Positions 9,409 to 20,162 of a DNA stretch of 64,000 nucleotides are shown one piece after another. Source of the stretch: Malaya genurostris. Its lineage: Eukaryota > Arthropoda > Insecta > Diptera > Culicidae. Within the stretch, counting starts at the first letter, position 1. Every line of letters starts with the position of its first letter. The DNA lies in NCBI RefSeq assembly GCF_030247185.1, contig NC_080571.1, forward strand, positions 211,850,880-211,914,879. The letters are read 5' to 3'. Under the pieces are notes generated by a model. It was not told the DNA's origin. It saw nothing but the letters and a program-made list of their open reading frames with translations, and did not search any database. The position numbers and the translations under genes are program-made.

Positions 9409-9995
9409 TAATGTCAGCCACGTTTGTTACGCATGCGCTTGAGGAGGCCTATACCTATGTGACATTCGGTCAGGATACAAGAATCCCGTGCAAATCACTT
9501 GTTACCTATGACAATCAGATGGCCACATGTCAATATTGGCAAAAAGCTGTTCACTACGGTAAGCCATGTGATAAACCGGACAAGGAGACAATTATACCAA
9601 AAGACAACGGTGCTTCCTTCACACCAACCCCAGTACATCTGTGACAGTAACCAACAACAGTGAAGCATCCCCTTCAACGAAACCATCCAATGTATCCCCT
9701 ATAGAACAAAGTACACCAGCTGCAATTAACAGCTTACCATCTAACCAACCAGCAACTGCAAACAATGTACAACAAGGCGCATCTACAGCAACTAGCAACG
9801 AAATCAACAAAAATACCACGGCAATGGATGACGAGACGAACCACGAACAAAATGGAAAATGGAAGCTCTTGGAAAAAGGGTGACAACGAGATCCAATACA
9901 AAAAAAAATTATCTAAAAACTCAGCTAAATCGGCCACGTAAAGCTTGTACGCAAATAGGCCTGAATAAAATATCTTTTTACTAAAAAAAAATTCT
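9409..9995 (+). mobile_element. ORF1-only LINE-derived retroposon, copy 3
   Basis: The coding part (9411-9883) is followed by GGGTGACAACGAGATCCAA, then GGCCTGAATAAA (9956-9967) and an A run ending near 9990. This is the same tail as the minus-strand copy at 2016-2665. No ORF2 is present between the ORF1 stop and the tail. The 5' end is truncated at the junction with the RTE relic. Confidence 0.65.
9411..9883 (+). pseudogene. LINE ORF1 C-terminal half with Cys cluster and Ser/Thr/Asn-rich tail
   Basis: The first frame (9411-9644) reads THALEEAYTYVTFGQDTRI, then PCKSLVTYDNQMATCQYW and AVHYGKPCDKP, a degenerate C...C...H...C nucleic-acid-binding cluster. The second frame (9641-9883) is a low-complexity tail rich in Ser, Thr, Asn and Pro ending AMDDETNHEQNGKWKLLEKG. 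A frameshift near 9640 separates the two. The ending AMDD... is shared with the minus-strand copy at 2149-2200, which identifies both as the same protein family. The N-terminal RRM-like part seen in the other copies is missing here. Confidence 0.6.
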
Positions 9996-10884
9996 CAACC
10001 ATCAAATTTTAGCAATGGCTTGTAATGATTCACTGTTTTTAGTTTTTCTTCACGTAGTAACAGCTGGTAATCGATGTAACCATCCAGTATAAGAGAAAAA
10101 AGTGTAGTTGAAGTGTTAAAATAAAGTTAGGCAATGAAATAACTAATAATATATTTTTGATGAAAAAGATAAGGATATAAAGTCCCATTATTTTTAATAT
10201 GAGGTATAACTTGTAGTTCGCAGTAAATGTTAAATTCAATAGTAACCACTTGATCTTGATCACGTGCTCTAACACTTCGAATACATAAAACTCGGTTTCG
10301 AAAATTCAAACGCTCTAACAAGCGAAAATTGCTTAATGATACCGCCGCGCAAGTCGAAAAGCGTTTGCGACACACTGAGAAGTCTCCAGAGTGAAATACT
10401 TTTTCATGCGGCTTACTCATCAGATCCGATTAGTTCCTCTTTGACTCGTTGGATCATGAAATTTTCCGAGAGCGATTCGAAATGTTCGGAAGTGCGAATG
10501 TCAGGAAATCCAAACATTCACAAAATCAGAGTTCTAATAATTTTGCTAGCAGATTCGTGTAAATTTTCCGCATGTCGTTTTTGCAACACTATACTGACGT
10601 TCGTTTCGATTGTATAAGTTTTGCACTAACGAGTCGATCAAAAAATCCCCGGTCTAACAAAGAAAACAGCGCTTATTTTTCAAATTTCGATTTTAATCAT
10701 CAATGTTTGTTCCCTAAAGACCAATATAACTGTTTCAATAGTGTTCCAAAATTTCTATCTTAGTCTTAGACTCGTTAGTGCATAACAGTTTCAACATACA
10801 CTGTTATGCACAGACGAATCTACGACAAAACGCAAAAAAATTCTACATCACATTCATACCACGATGTCCCCTTATGCTTATGAC
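9996..10884. other. Non-coding interval with hammerhead-like inverted motifs near its end
   Basis: No gene was recognised. At 10760-10840 two related motifs face each other around an 11-bp-stem hairpin (TGCATAACAGT...ACTGTTATGCA). Each resembles a decayed version of the GCACTGATGAGTC...GACGAAACG motif found intact at 26568-26597. A further partial motif lies at 10620-10650. Confidence 0.4.
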
Positions 10885-12363
10885 AGACATGTGATATCGG
10901 AATCACTGTACACCGTGAAATCACATGTCTGTCACCCTGAATCACGGTGGTATCACGCGAGCATCATGATACAACGGTGATTTCCGTACTACGGTCATTT
11001 ATCGTTGTACTGTGCAAAATCACATCACTGTTTACTGCTACCAGCGCCAATGACGAGCGATGGTGAACTCACGAAACAATATTTCCTTCTTCTGAGTATC
11101 AAATAATAAACAACCTTTGTTTTATTTTGAAAAAACAATCTCTGTAAAATGCTAACCAGCAGCATAAAACTTATACAATTTATCAACGTTTTAGCTTATC
11201 TTCAAAAAGCAGTCAAACCAAGAAATGTTCATAAATTTGGTGAAGTTTTTAAATACAAATAAGGAAAACAATATATTCATATTTGTACATAAACTTAGCA
11301 CAATTGAGTTATTGTTCTCTTTTCAATAACAAGTAAATTCATTGTTGAAATGGATATAGAACACATAATGATTCATATTTCGAGTGCACATATGGTAATA
11401 ATTAACGATAAATACATCAATAAACCAATTGTGCAGTCACAACTTTAAACTCCTCAGAATCCTACAGCCAAGTAGACCATTTTTCATAAGCGTGAAGTAA
11501 AACGAAGTATCAAACCTATGTCAAATCTATTTCGGAATGATTTCAAATTCAAGAAGTTTTTAAAATCAGCTTTATGATAAACATAATCCTTTTTAAGAAA
11601 ATTTCGTAATGAATAAACTGCATTTTTTTGCAATATGTGTGCGCCATGCAGTTTTTATTGGTTACATAATAAGAATATCTTAAATTTATTTACTATTTTG
11701 AGGCTCAATGTAAAAAGTTAATGCGCTCTTATTTTTATTGTGAATATACGGGTAAAAAAGGAATTATTACTGAACAACTCGAAATTTTTGCGGATTTTGC
11801 AAAAGTCGGCATGATTTACAAACAAAATTTGGTGATTAATCACCTTTTCGGTACAAATCAGCTTCGTTGCATAAAAGATAGTGCTAGTGTTCCGAAAATT
11901 AGTTCTAAAAGCCTTTCATACTTCCTCCATTTTTTTTTATTTGATTTTACGGTGGAACATCAAAATTGTGGACATCAAATTTTCCCTAATGCTAATTACA
12001 TTTAAATAATGAAGGTAAAAATCATGTATCCCAGAACAAACGAGTCATGAATGTATCTTAAAACCTTAAAATTTGATATGAGTGAAATTGTCATCCAAAG
12101 AACACTCACACACAGAATTAGTTTTAATTGCCACTCTCATTTGATTATATCTGTCATAAATCAGTTACTAGGAATACACTTCAAACCGCAAATATTTTTG
12201 GTTTCTATATTATCGATCATCGGAGCTGGGAAATTAAGAAAAGTATTGAGTTGTTTCGTTTCGCTGCATATTCTTTCTGAGCGCAAAACATGTCTGTCAC
12301 CTCGTCGTTGTACGCGTACAGCGTTGTACAGAAATCATTGTACGGAAATCACATGTCTGTCAG
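10885..12363. mobile_element. Inverted-repeat element with GACAGACATGTGAT ends (about 1.48 kb)
   Basis: GACAGACATGTGAT begins at about 10885, and its inverse ATCACATGTCTGTC ends at about 12363. Additional inverse copies of the same word lie at about 10934-10948 and 12289-12299, so the ends carry repeated sub-terminal motifs. The left end forms a hairpin by itself (10885-10948). I could not define a target duplication. The interior has one unrecognised open frame (11721-12005). Element superfamily is not known. Confidence 0.5.
11721..12005 (+). CDS. Unrecognised 94-residue open frame inside an inverted-repeat element
   Basis: The frame starts MRSYFYCEYTGKKGIITEQL and ends ...NCGHQIFPNANYI. 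It has no recognisable motif, signal peptide or convincing membrane helix. It lies in AT-rich DNA where a frame of this length can arise by chance. It is listed only because it is the longest frame in the element. Confidence 0.15.
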   Translation: MRSYFYCEYTGKKGIITEQLEIFADFAKVGMIYKQNLVINHLFGTNQLRCIKDSASVPKISSKSLSYFLHFFLFDFTVEHQNCGHQIFPNANYI

Positions 12364-12572
12364 GGGTATTAGCCTCAAAAAACGATTCAGTCTCATCGAT
12401 GACCTCAATCTTTTTTTAGCTAGCATCTTTTTCAAATCTGAGAACAGAAAATCGTTACTGGGGCTAAATATGATGAATATGACGGATGCGGTGTCCATTC
12501 GAGTTTCAATTCATAGAATTTAGCCATAGTTAAGATAAATTAGTTTAGGTCAGTTGTGATAAAACGCGGCAC
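12364..12572. other. Spacer, nothing seen
   Basis: No supported feature lies between the inverted-repeat element and the mariner scrap. Confidence 0.4.
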
Positions 12573-12740
12573 CTATTTTGCACACATTTTTTTCATAATC
12601 AAGTGTTCATGGGTTTCCATAACGAAAGAATAAACTTTTGAGGCGACTGCCAGAACAACGAACTTATTTGGACGACCTGGGCGTGGCGTATCAACGAAGT
12701 TTGTACGATCACCTTCAAAATCATCAACAAGCCATTTCAT
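12573..12740 (-). pseudogene. Mariner transposase N-terminal (helix-turn-helix) scrap
   Basis: The minus frame reads MKWLVDDFEGDRTNFVDTPR, then PGRPNKFVVLAVASKV and HEHLIMKKMCAK. This parallels the mariner pattern W(F)-x-x-F-x-x-GR-T-(S)-x-x-D-x-x-x-x-GRP followed by HE-L-x-M-x-K-x-x-x-K near the second helix-turn-helix. The catalytic domain is absent, and the surrounding 132-residue frame is not homologous upstream. It is dead and strongly diverged. Confidence 0.5.
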
Positions 12741-13029
12741 TGGTGGCACAGGTTGGTTTGTATTCATAAAAATGCGGGTGTTAATGTAAGAGACATAACC
12801 GGATTGACGTAAATACGAATAATATTGGCTCGCTGAAATTGAAACTGTGCCCTTATAAATAATTCTTTCTAATAATGATGGTTCCGAAAAGAACTTTATG
12901 TTGTCTATGATGCTTGTGGTGACAAATTTGATTCGATTTTCGATGCAGGTGCCACTGATCCCCGTCATTTATTTCCAGGCTAACCTTGGATGTGATACTG
13001 ATATGATTGATGCAGGCGTGCTCGTGGGA

Positions 13030-13930
13030 CATACTGACTTTTGATGTCGATTTTTTCATTTTGGATTTACGTATTTCAACGAGTGAATCTATCATAACGC
13101 AATACGAAATTCATTTCTGGCTAAATTTTAGCCAAACTTTTCTCTCGAACGCAAGCAGCTGGTTTGGTGGGTTTATTTTCACTCGTTTGGTGTAGAGTTT
13201 GCACTGCAATCGGTTCACTAAAATGTTTATTCTCTCTTCCGATTTGAATATTTCAACAGATAAGTATTTCTAATAGTTCTTTTCTTAGCATTTATTGCCC
13301 TTGAAATGGCTGATTTGTAGAATTTTCACGTTCGATTACTTTCTTTTTAGTGTGTTTTGCTCCAATGCAAACGTCCAGCAGCTAAATACTGATGTAACGA
13401 AAACGAAACTCACACTGCGAACGGTGCACAAAACAAATCCGTCCCGCAGCATAACTGAATGCTTGATTCTGTAACTGGAACTGAATTCTGAACCTGAAGC
13501 TAAATTCAGAAACTGAAACTTCTCAATACTGAAACTGGAACTGAGCTCTGGACTTGAATCAACCGAAATTATGCACTTGCTTTACTTTCTGCTCAGTCAG
13601 CCTAGAATGAAAAGAAAATATAAAGTGTTAACCTTTTATAATTACTTAGTAGACAAAGTAGAAATGAAATGTGGCTTACTACCGTCGTTCCAGGTACGCG
13701 AACATGCGTCATGAGGTGTTCTCTTTAATACTCACTGACACCATACATTTTAGAAAACTTCAATTATGAAATATATATTTTTATTTAATACAACTGGTAA
13801 TTTTGTCACCGAATGTTGATCATATTTGCGATGGTATGTAGCAAAAATTATGTTGATATGATAGATATAACAAGAGATATTCACGATCAAAAACTTATCA
13901 CTCTCTCAGGAGGTAAATTCTGAAAATTAA
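13030..13930 (+). repeat. Family X dispersed repeat, copy 1 (rearranged)
   Basis: The copy shares GTCGATT-x-TTTCATTTTGGATTT (13037), CCAATGCAAAC with CAGCAGC (13355-13385), and GTAGCAAAAATTATGTTGAT and CGATCAAAAACTTATCAC (about 13848-13905) with the copies at 27440-28366 and 61236-62130. The order of blocks differs from the other two. A degenerate tract built on GGAACTGAATTCT (13463-13560) sits inside. It is non-coding. Confidence 0.6.
13463..13560. repeat. Degenerate short tandem repeat (GGAACTGAATTCT-like)
   Basis: Repeated variants of CTGAATTCTG, CTGAAACT and GGAACTGA follow one another. The same kind of tract occurs at 39790-40125, more than 26 kb away, so this is a recurrent minisatellite type. 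Confidence 0.6.
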
Positions 13931-14214
13931 ATTCTTTCTTTTTTCCATTGTTTTCTCTTTTTCAAAAGTAGTGTTACTGAAAGCACAATAGCTAACACAC
14001 CTATGAATGGAACGTCATGAGTTTTCAACATATGACATCTGAAAGATGCCTCTATTAAACGCTCTCTATTTGTTAGACCGGGTTAAGTGAATTACTGCAT
14101 TTACTGCATCGAAATGTTCGGAATTCTGCTTGAAATGTGAAATCAATGCTCAATCAATCAAGAGGTTATTTTGTGCGTTGTTACAAACGAAACCAATTAT
14201 TTTTATAATCGTCC

Positions 14215-14257
<43 letters not shown>

Positions 14258-14272
14258 ACACACACACACACC
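14215..14272. repeat. CA-dinucleotide microsatellite
   Basis: This is an almost pure CA run of nearly 60 bases with one CATA interruption near its middle. Unlike the CA tracts inside family A copies, it stands alone. Confidence 0.9.
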
Positions 14273-14279
14273 AATGTAA

Positions 14280-15960
14280 GGATTTTTGTTTAAGAACATT
14301 TCCCTAGGAATAATACGAAGTAAGAAGCAAAAGTTTCTTATAAATTTTGCAAAGTCGCTTTAATGTATCTCTATTACATGAAACTCATGTTTGCCAACCA
14401 ATTTATTCGGTTTCATTCGCTTCAACTTAAATCTGATAAGTGGATTTATTGCTTCGTTTTTCTTTGCTCGACATGATTAGCAACAATGCCAATAGACCAT
14501 AGGCCACTGTAGCTCCGAGTCGGTATAGTCTGATGCACCCGTAGTCCGTGCAGGTCTTCCAAAGCATAAAAATCAAAATCATTCCTCCATTCCAAAGCAA
14601 CGAACACTACTAACCCACCTGCTAACCATTTAGTAGGTACAGTGCAAGAGCGAACGAATACATAAATCGATCAAAATATTCAATGCTTTTATCAGCGAAC
14701 GGCATAGTCGAGACAAGCTGCTGTTATTGGATCATTATAGTTGGTATCTGATAGATTCTTATCCGGATCAATCCAATCAGGAAGTTTACTCTTGCTGTCT
14801 GCGATTCGAACTGTTTCCGTGGATGACAAGAACTTCATCAATCAACGTATTTTTATTGCGTAACTTGGTTTCAGTCAATGTTATTTTTGTTTTCGGTGGG
14901 AAGCGTAATTATATTTAATGTTTTTATGACGACAGATGTAAATATTTAGAAGTTCGATAGTTTTGGATTTGAAATTTAAGCTAAATTGATATCAGCGTGA
15001 TTTTCCATAGCTTTCATTTCATTTTGTTTCTCATGCGTGTTCTTTAAAAAAGTTATTCAAACGATAATTGTTTGTCTGCCAAGTGAAAGAAAACCAGCAA
15101 ATCCTTTTTGCAACTCTCTCTATGTCTTATCCCAGACATGAATCTGATCGAAAGATCAAGCGTGAAACTTATGTTGGAACTGTATAGGAGCCACTTACGA
15201 AGATTACTTGCAAAGTTACCGACCGAGAGGAAAATTGTTTTATTAAACGCTTCTGAATGTTTGATTTATGCTGTAACGTTATGAGGTAAATAATATTTTT
15301 AAAAGTAAATTATAAAACTGTAAAGGAAATGTGCTTACATTGCAGAAAATTGTCGTCAACCTGACGGTTTCGGAAAGACTCCTGATGTTTGTAGGACAAA
15401 AGCTATGATGCTGGTGACGATTACTTTGCGCATTTTTTCACATTCATATCGAATGGAACCAGTGAGTAGGTAATCAAAAGAGAAAAACAAATCTACCCGT
15501 GTCTTTCAGAAACTGCTTGTGTGTGCCAAGAACTAAAATTTGAATGCGAGGACCTCTAGTTCCATTAATTCTATAAAGTATATAAACATAGTGTCACTCG
15601 AAATCCTCAAAAATTGTTCAGCAGATTAACTTATATTTAGATGAAAAGTCATAGGAAAAGTCATCCCATTCGAGCTATTAAGCTCAATCTGAATTTGACT
15701 TAAAAAATTCGAAAAATTAAAGTGTTCTGAAAATATTACTTTTAGGAGTGCGCTTTTATTAAGTGACCATGTTAAAAGGTGCGAATTTTTCAAAACTGGC
15801 AACAGAATCCATCAAATTTGTTAGAGAAAATCAAAATAAAGGGCTAGCTCAGAGATGACTGGGTCAATTTTTGCAAACTAAAAAAATTCGTAGTCCCATC
15901 AGTTACAATTTTCCAGCTCTTATGTATAACGGAAAGTACAGTGCCGTACGAAGTGGGATT
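14280..15960. other. Long interval without a recognised gene
   Basis: A plus-strand frame at about 14680-14918 (around HSRDKLLLLDHYSWYLIDSY) stays open but matches no family I know. A perfect 60-bp GT-AG interval at 15286-15345 looks like a mosquito intron, but none of the three spliced frames stays open. No transposon ends were found. Confidence 0.4.
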
Positions 15961-15961
15961 T

Positions 15962-16365
15962 ATTTTCGATCGAGAACAGCTTTAGCAGATTATGTACGAA
16001 TGCGGATTTTCGAATAAATTGAAGCCATTGCTAAAAGTATCGATGGATAGAGTGATGTTCTACGTCCGAGTATCTGGGACGCTCTAGAATCCCTTCGAAT
16101 TTCGGAGAGGGCTATGTAAGGTGCTGGACTCTCTGGTTTCTTGTTTAATACTGCTCTGGAAGGTGAGATTCGAAATGTGAGTATCGACACGAGTAATACG
16201 TTTTTCTGGTAGTCTGTACAGCTTTTTGGTATCGCTTACGACGTTGATGTTGTGACACGTAGCTCTGAGTAGATGATAGAAATATACATCGAACTGAAAG
16301 TCGAAGATAGGCATATCGGACTGACTATAAATGTATCGAAAGCAAAATACATGAGAGAAAAACAG
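15962..16365 (+). pseudogene. RTE-clade LINE reverse transcriptase scrap, strongly decayed
   Basis: Across several frames the order DREQL, CGFSNK, SMDRVMFYVRVSGTL, FRRGL and then ELKVEDRHIGLTINVSKAKY is preserved. These are the same blocks seen more clearly at 8970-9390. Stops and frameshifts are frequent and the FADD box is unreadable, so this is an older copy than the one at 8259-9408. It ends where a different LINE begins. Confidence 0.6.
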
Positions 16366-17400
16366 TCCAAAAAATTACAAGGTTGTGTACAAGCCACGAC
16401 CGGTTGCAATGACATTAAAAATGCAGTAATTCAATGTGGGGAGGACACATTAGGTATCTGATAGCGAAATGCCAACAAAGAGTATATTTTCTTCGAACAA
16501 TAACAAGATCTTGGTGGGGTGCTCATCCGGAAGAACTAATAAAAATGTATCAGACAACGATACTTTCAGTGATGGAATATGGATGCGTTTGCTTTCCTAC
16601 CGCTGCAAATTTTCATATTATCAAACTTGAGCGAATTTAGTACCGTTGATTGCGTATTGCCTTAGGCTGAATGCATTCTACGGGGCGCACTTGAATGTGA
16701 TATCTATGAAAGACCAATCTGTTCCAATGAATTTTTCAGTGGCTTTCGTCAGAAAACTCTAGCCAGCTGGCAAAATACATGGATAAGTGGAACTCTGGGA
16801 TGATGGTTACACTCAATAATTCCACAGGTATCGACGAAAGCTTTGTTCCTGGGGTTAGACGTGGGCCGAGACTTTATTCGTGTAATGGAAAGGCTTATGT
16901 CTACTTATTATATGTTCAGTGCGCATCTCCGTCGTGTGGGGCTCTTCGAGAGTGGTGTCTGCGTTTGCGGTGAGGGTTATCATGCTATCGAGCATGTTGT
17001 TTGGATGTGTGTCGAGTATTGTAATGCCAGGTTTCAACCCATAGGTTCCCTTCAAGCCCGAGGTATGCCACCCTTCGTACCAGTCCGCGGCGTCCTGGAA
17101 ACGCGAAATCTTCCTTATATGACTCTCATCTATAACTTCTTGAAAATTATCAATGCTCAAATTTAGTGCTCTCCCTATCTATCTCTCGTCTACAGCTCTA
17201 TCGCACTCTTCTTTACGCTGCTGAAAGTATGACCTGTATAAACGATGCTTCGGAGCGTGCACCTGTTTTGAGCTGACTGAGTTGCTGAAAACTACCCAAA
17301 AACGCCACATCAACGTCAGAGCACACCCACAAAGCACTCCAGCCAAGGATAATCTCTCTCGTTACAATCTGAAGAACGTGAAGATCCAGAAAACTCTAAA
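16366..17400 (+). mobile_element. Loa-like LINE, ORF2 C-terminal part and 3' UTR
   Basis: The frame at 16434-16640 reads YLIAKCQQRVYFLRTITRSW, WWGAHPEELIKMYQTTILSV and MEYGCVCFPTAANFHIIKLE, the region after the RT in mosquito Loa/Lian-type elements. After a frame-broken stretch, the frame at 16843-17166 ends with VGLFESGVCVCGEGYHAIEH and VVWMCVEYCNA. That is a C-x-C...H-x3-H...C cluster typical of the extreme C-terminus. The stop is at about 17166; the sequence to about 17400 probably includes its 3' UTR, but no A tail is clear. The clade name is from memory of the family and is moderately certain. Confidence 0.6.
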
Positions 17401-17552
17401 AAAATTGTGCCACAAACGAATGATGTGTTTTAATTCAAAATCAATATGTATTTTATAAATCCCAGCCTCCTCACATTCCTTTACTAATTCTAGGGGAGTA
17501 TGCCGCCTCCTTAATACGGCATGATTCAGGGGACTGGATGTGAGTAGGGATT

Positions 17553-18935
17553 TCATTCTTGAGCAGATTTAAATCGGTCCTTGAACCGTCGCATGTTGTT
17601 TTGAAATCTCTCCGCCAAAGTTTGAATTCCGGCTAGACGATGGATCTCAGTTGTTCTTGTTCGTGAAGGGGTGTTCAAAATAATTCGGAGCAATTTATTC
17701 AGAACACGTTGAAGTTTTAGGTGATGAGTTTTTGCGCAACTCTCCCAAATTGTCATTCCGTATTCAATCACGGGAAGGATGATTTGTTTATAGACCGCAA
17801 GCTTGTTCCTCGGGGATAAGGTCGACTTACGGTTTATTAGTGGACACAAAAATTTTAGTAGGATGTTACTTTTATTGACCGTTTTGTCAACCTGTTGCCT
17901 GAAGATCATCTTGCTGTCCAGAGTCAAGCCTAGGTAGACTGCTTCATTGGTCCACTCCACTGCTGTGCCGTTTAGGGTGATTTTACAGTCCTCAGCCGGA
18001 ACAAGTCTCTGAGATTTTGAATGTGGGAAAATAATGGTCTGTGTCTTCGATGCATTTAAAAAGATCTTCCAGCTGGTAAAATAATCAGCCAGAACATTCA
18101 GGTCTTGTTGGAGTTTTGATGTTAGCGATTTTATGACCCTACCATTGTGGATTTTTGAGAGTGGGAGTATGTCCGAGGTGAAAAGGTTGAATAAAAGTGG
18201 ACCAAGTATACTTCCCTGTGGAACACCAACAGAAATTTCTTGTGCGTCGGATATTGCTCCGTTGATGAAGACTCTGAATATTCTCTCTGACAAATAACTT
18301 TTTATTATCTTGACTAGGAAGCTAGGAAGGTTGTATCTGAAGAGTTTATATATCAGACCATCATGCCAAACGTTGTCGAAGGCCGTTTCTACGTCGAGTA
18401 GAGCCATAGCAGATGTTTTGGACAAGGATTTGTTCCATTTGAGGATGTTGGTGACGCGGGTCAGTTGGTGGACAGTGGATCGTCCTTGTCGAAAACCGAA
18501 TTGTTCATCGAGTAGGATGTTGTTATGTTGCTCGGTAGATGCAAGCAGACGTCGATAGATGGCCCTTTCGAAAAGCTTTGATAACCCCGAGAGAAGACTG
18601 ATGGGACGATAACTTTTAGAAGAAGAAGGGTCTTTCCCAGGGTTCATTATGGGTATGACCTTAGCTGACTTCCACAACGAGGGGAAGTAGCTAAATCGAA
18701 GACATTGGTTGAAGATCGTCGCAAGATGATTAAAGAACTCGAAGCTCATATGTTTGAGTTCTATGTTTAAGATGTTATCGAAACCTGGGGCCTTCATGTT
18801 TTTGGATGTTTTAATGTAGGTCGACGGTTCATGAGCTGTGATCTCCAACTCCTCCGAAAAGTCGTTGGGAACCAGTAGGTTGTTCGGATTGTTTCTAACA
18901 GCCGCTTCCTGCGGGTTGACAATGTTTTTCTCCAA
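17553..18935 (-). pseudogene. Jockey-like reverse transcriptase lacking the FADD catalytic box
   Basis: The 460-residue frame is open throughout and holds, in order, KNMKAPGFDNI (46-56), SYRPISLLSGLSKLFERAIY (108-127), EQFGFRQGRS (144-153), MALLDVETAFDNVWHDGL (177-194, first catalytic Asp at 181), SVGVPQGSILGPLLFNLFTS (235-254) and the thumb region YFTSWKIFLNASKTQTIIFP. Where F-x-DD should lie, after TSDILPLSKIHN (264), the frame runs straight into GRVIKSLTSKL. In jockey elements roughly 15-20 residues including FADD separate these two blocks. An in-frame deletion has therefore removed the two metal-binding aspartates, so the enzyme cannot polymerise although the frame is intact. The head has no ATG; the true ORF2 start is in the endonuclease part. 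Confidence 0.8.
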
Positions 18936-19017
18936 AATTGTGGGAGCTCACGATATGCCAACCTATCTCAGCTGCCTTCTCTGCTGATGTCTAATGGCAA
19001 CAACGGTGGAATGGGCC

Positions 19018-19082
19018 TTTAGTATGATTATCGATATTTAGATAGCGGATGAGATCTTTAGTATGATTATCGATATTTAGAT
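19018..19082. repeat. 27-bp direct repeat between endonuclease and RT frames
   Basis: TTTAGTATGATTATCGATAT plus TTAGATA occurs at 19018-19044 and again at 19056-19082, separated by 11 bases. It lies exactly where the endonuclease and RT frames fail to join. It may mark a deletion repaired with a templated duplication, or the scar of an excised insertion. Confidence 0.8.
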
Positions 19083-20162
19083 ACTCACCATACGAGAAGC
19101 TGGTACATATTGTGGACGTGCCTGTGAGATAGCAGCTACAATGGAGTGGAGTTGATGATCGATGTCTGACTGCGTTTCTGGATGGTGACTATAGTTCATG
19201 TTGTTGTCAACACATTGTTGAAACCGTCCCCAGTTGACCAGATGATAGTTGCGCCGGCTGTACTCAGATCGATTGACCGAGGAGCCTACTTCATTCACCA
19301 CCGGGTAGTGTTCTGAGCTGAGCTTCTGATAGACAACCGTTTGAATGATCTTGCTCGTGTTGGTGATATAGAGGTCCAATGTTGCATGGATGCCGGAACG
19401 ATTCAAGCGTGTTGGACCGTCTGGATCCAGGATGATATAATGCCCTTCATCTGCATCGTTGCTCCATATTTCGCCGTTTTGGTTTCGTCTCAAGTTCCCC
19501 CAGGATTGGTGTTTCGCATTTAGGTCGCCAGCAATGATGAACTGACCCTGCCGTCGAGTCAACTTGATGATGTCTTGCCGAAGAGAAACTGACGCTTGTT
19601 TCGGGCAGTATGCCACGATGAAGGTGATGGTGCCTACAGATGTGGTTATTTCCACTCCTACAGCTTCGATTAATTGTAGTTGAAAACTCGGTAGTAGTTG
19701 ACAGTTGATGTTATTCCTGATCGCAATAGCTACACCTCCCCTTCTGAGGTTCGGTCGATCGCGTCTTACCAGGCGGAATCCTGGTATGTTGATGTTCACC
19801 TCAGGTTTGAGGTGAGTTTCGGTGATGAAAGCAATGTCAATCCTTTTCTCCTCAAGAAAGAGTCCCAATTCGATAATTTTGCTCTTGAGTGAGCATGCGT
19901 TCCAGTTGACCAGCTTCAATTTAGCAGCCAGTTTCGATGACAAATAAACCAAGGGTGTAGATCTGTTCGAAACCAGACTTGCAATTACGCAGACTAGTTG
20001 CAAGATGTTGAAATAAAACGGCGAGCTGCTCCGGTGTGTAGAGCGGTGAGGTTTCCTCAGGGGGGAGAGGAATAGTGTTCTGTTGACTTTGGAATCCTGA
20101 AGGCAAGTGCACCGATGGTCCATCACGTTTTTCCACCTTTGATGATCCAGATGTTGGAGCAT
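19077..20162 (-). pseudogene. Jockey-like apurinic endonuclease domain of ORF2
   Basis: The residues that define the APE-type endonuclease are present in order: LVNWNACSL (84-92), ITETHL (113-118, Glu115), VAYCPK (183-188), AGDLNAKHQSWG (211-222), ATLDLYIT (260-267, Asp263) and SSEHYPV (282-288). The usual S-D-H at the last site is S-E-H here, a conservative change at a catalytic position. The first 80 residues of the frame overlap the end of ORF1 in another frame and are probably not native. The frame ends at a stop at the 27-bp repeat. This domain nicks target DNA to prime reverse transcription. Confidence 0.75.

Noticed and set aside
15286..15345. Perfect 60-bp GT-AG interval (GAG|GTAAAT ... 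TTACATTGCAG) resembling a mosquito intron, followed by a frame with NCRQPDGFGKTPDVCR, loosely like a CLIP domain.
   Set aside because: In all three phases the spliced frame meets a stop just before or after the junction, and no other CLIP or protease motif is nearby.
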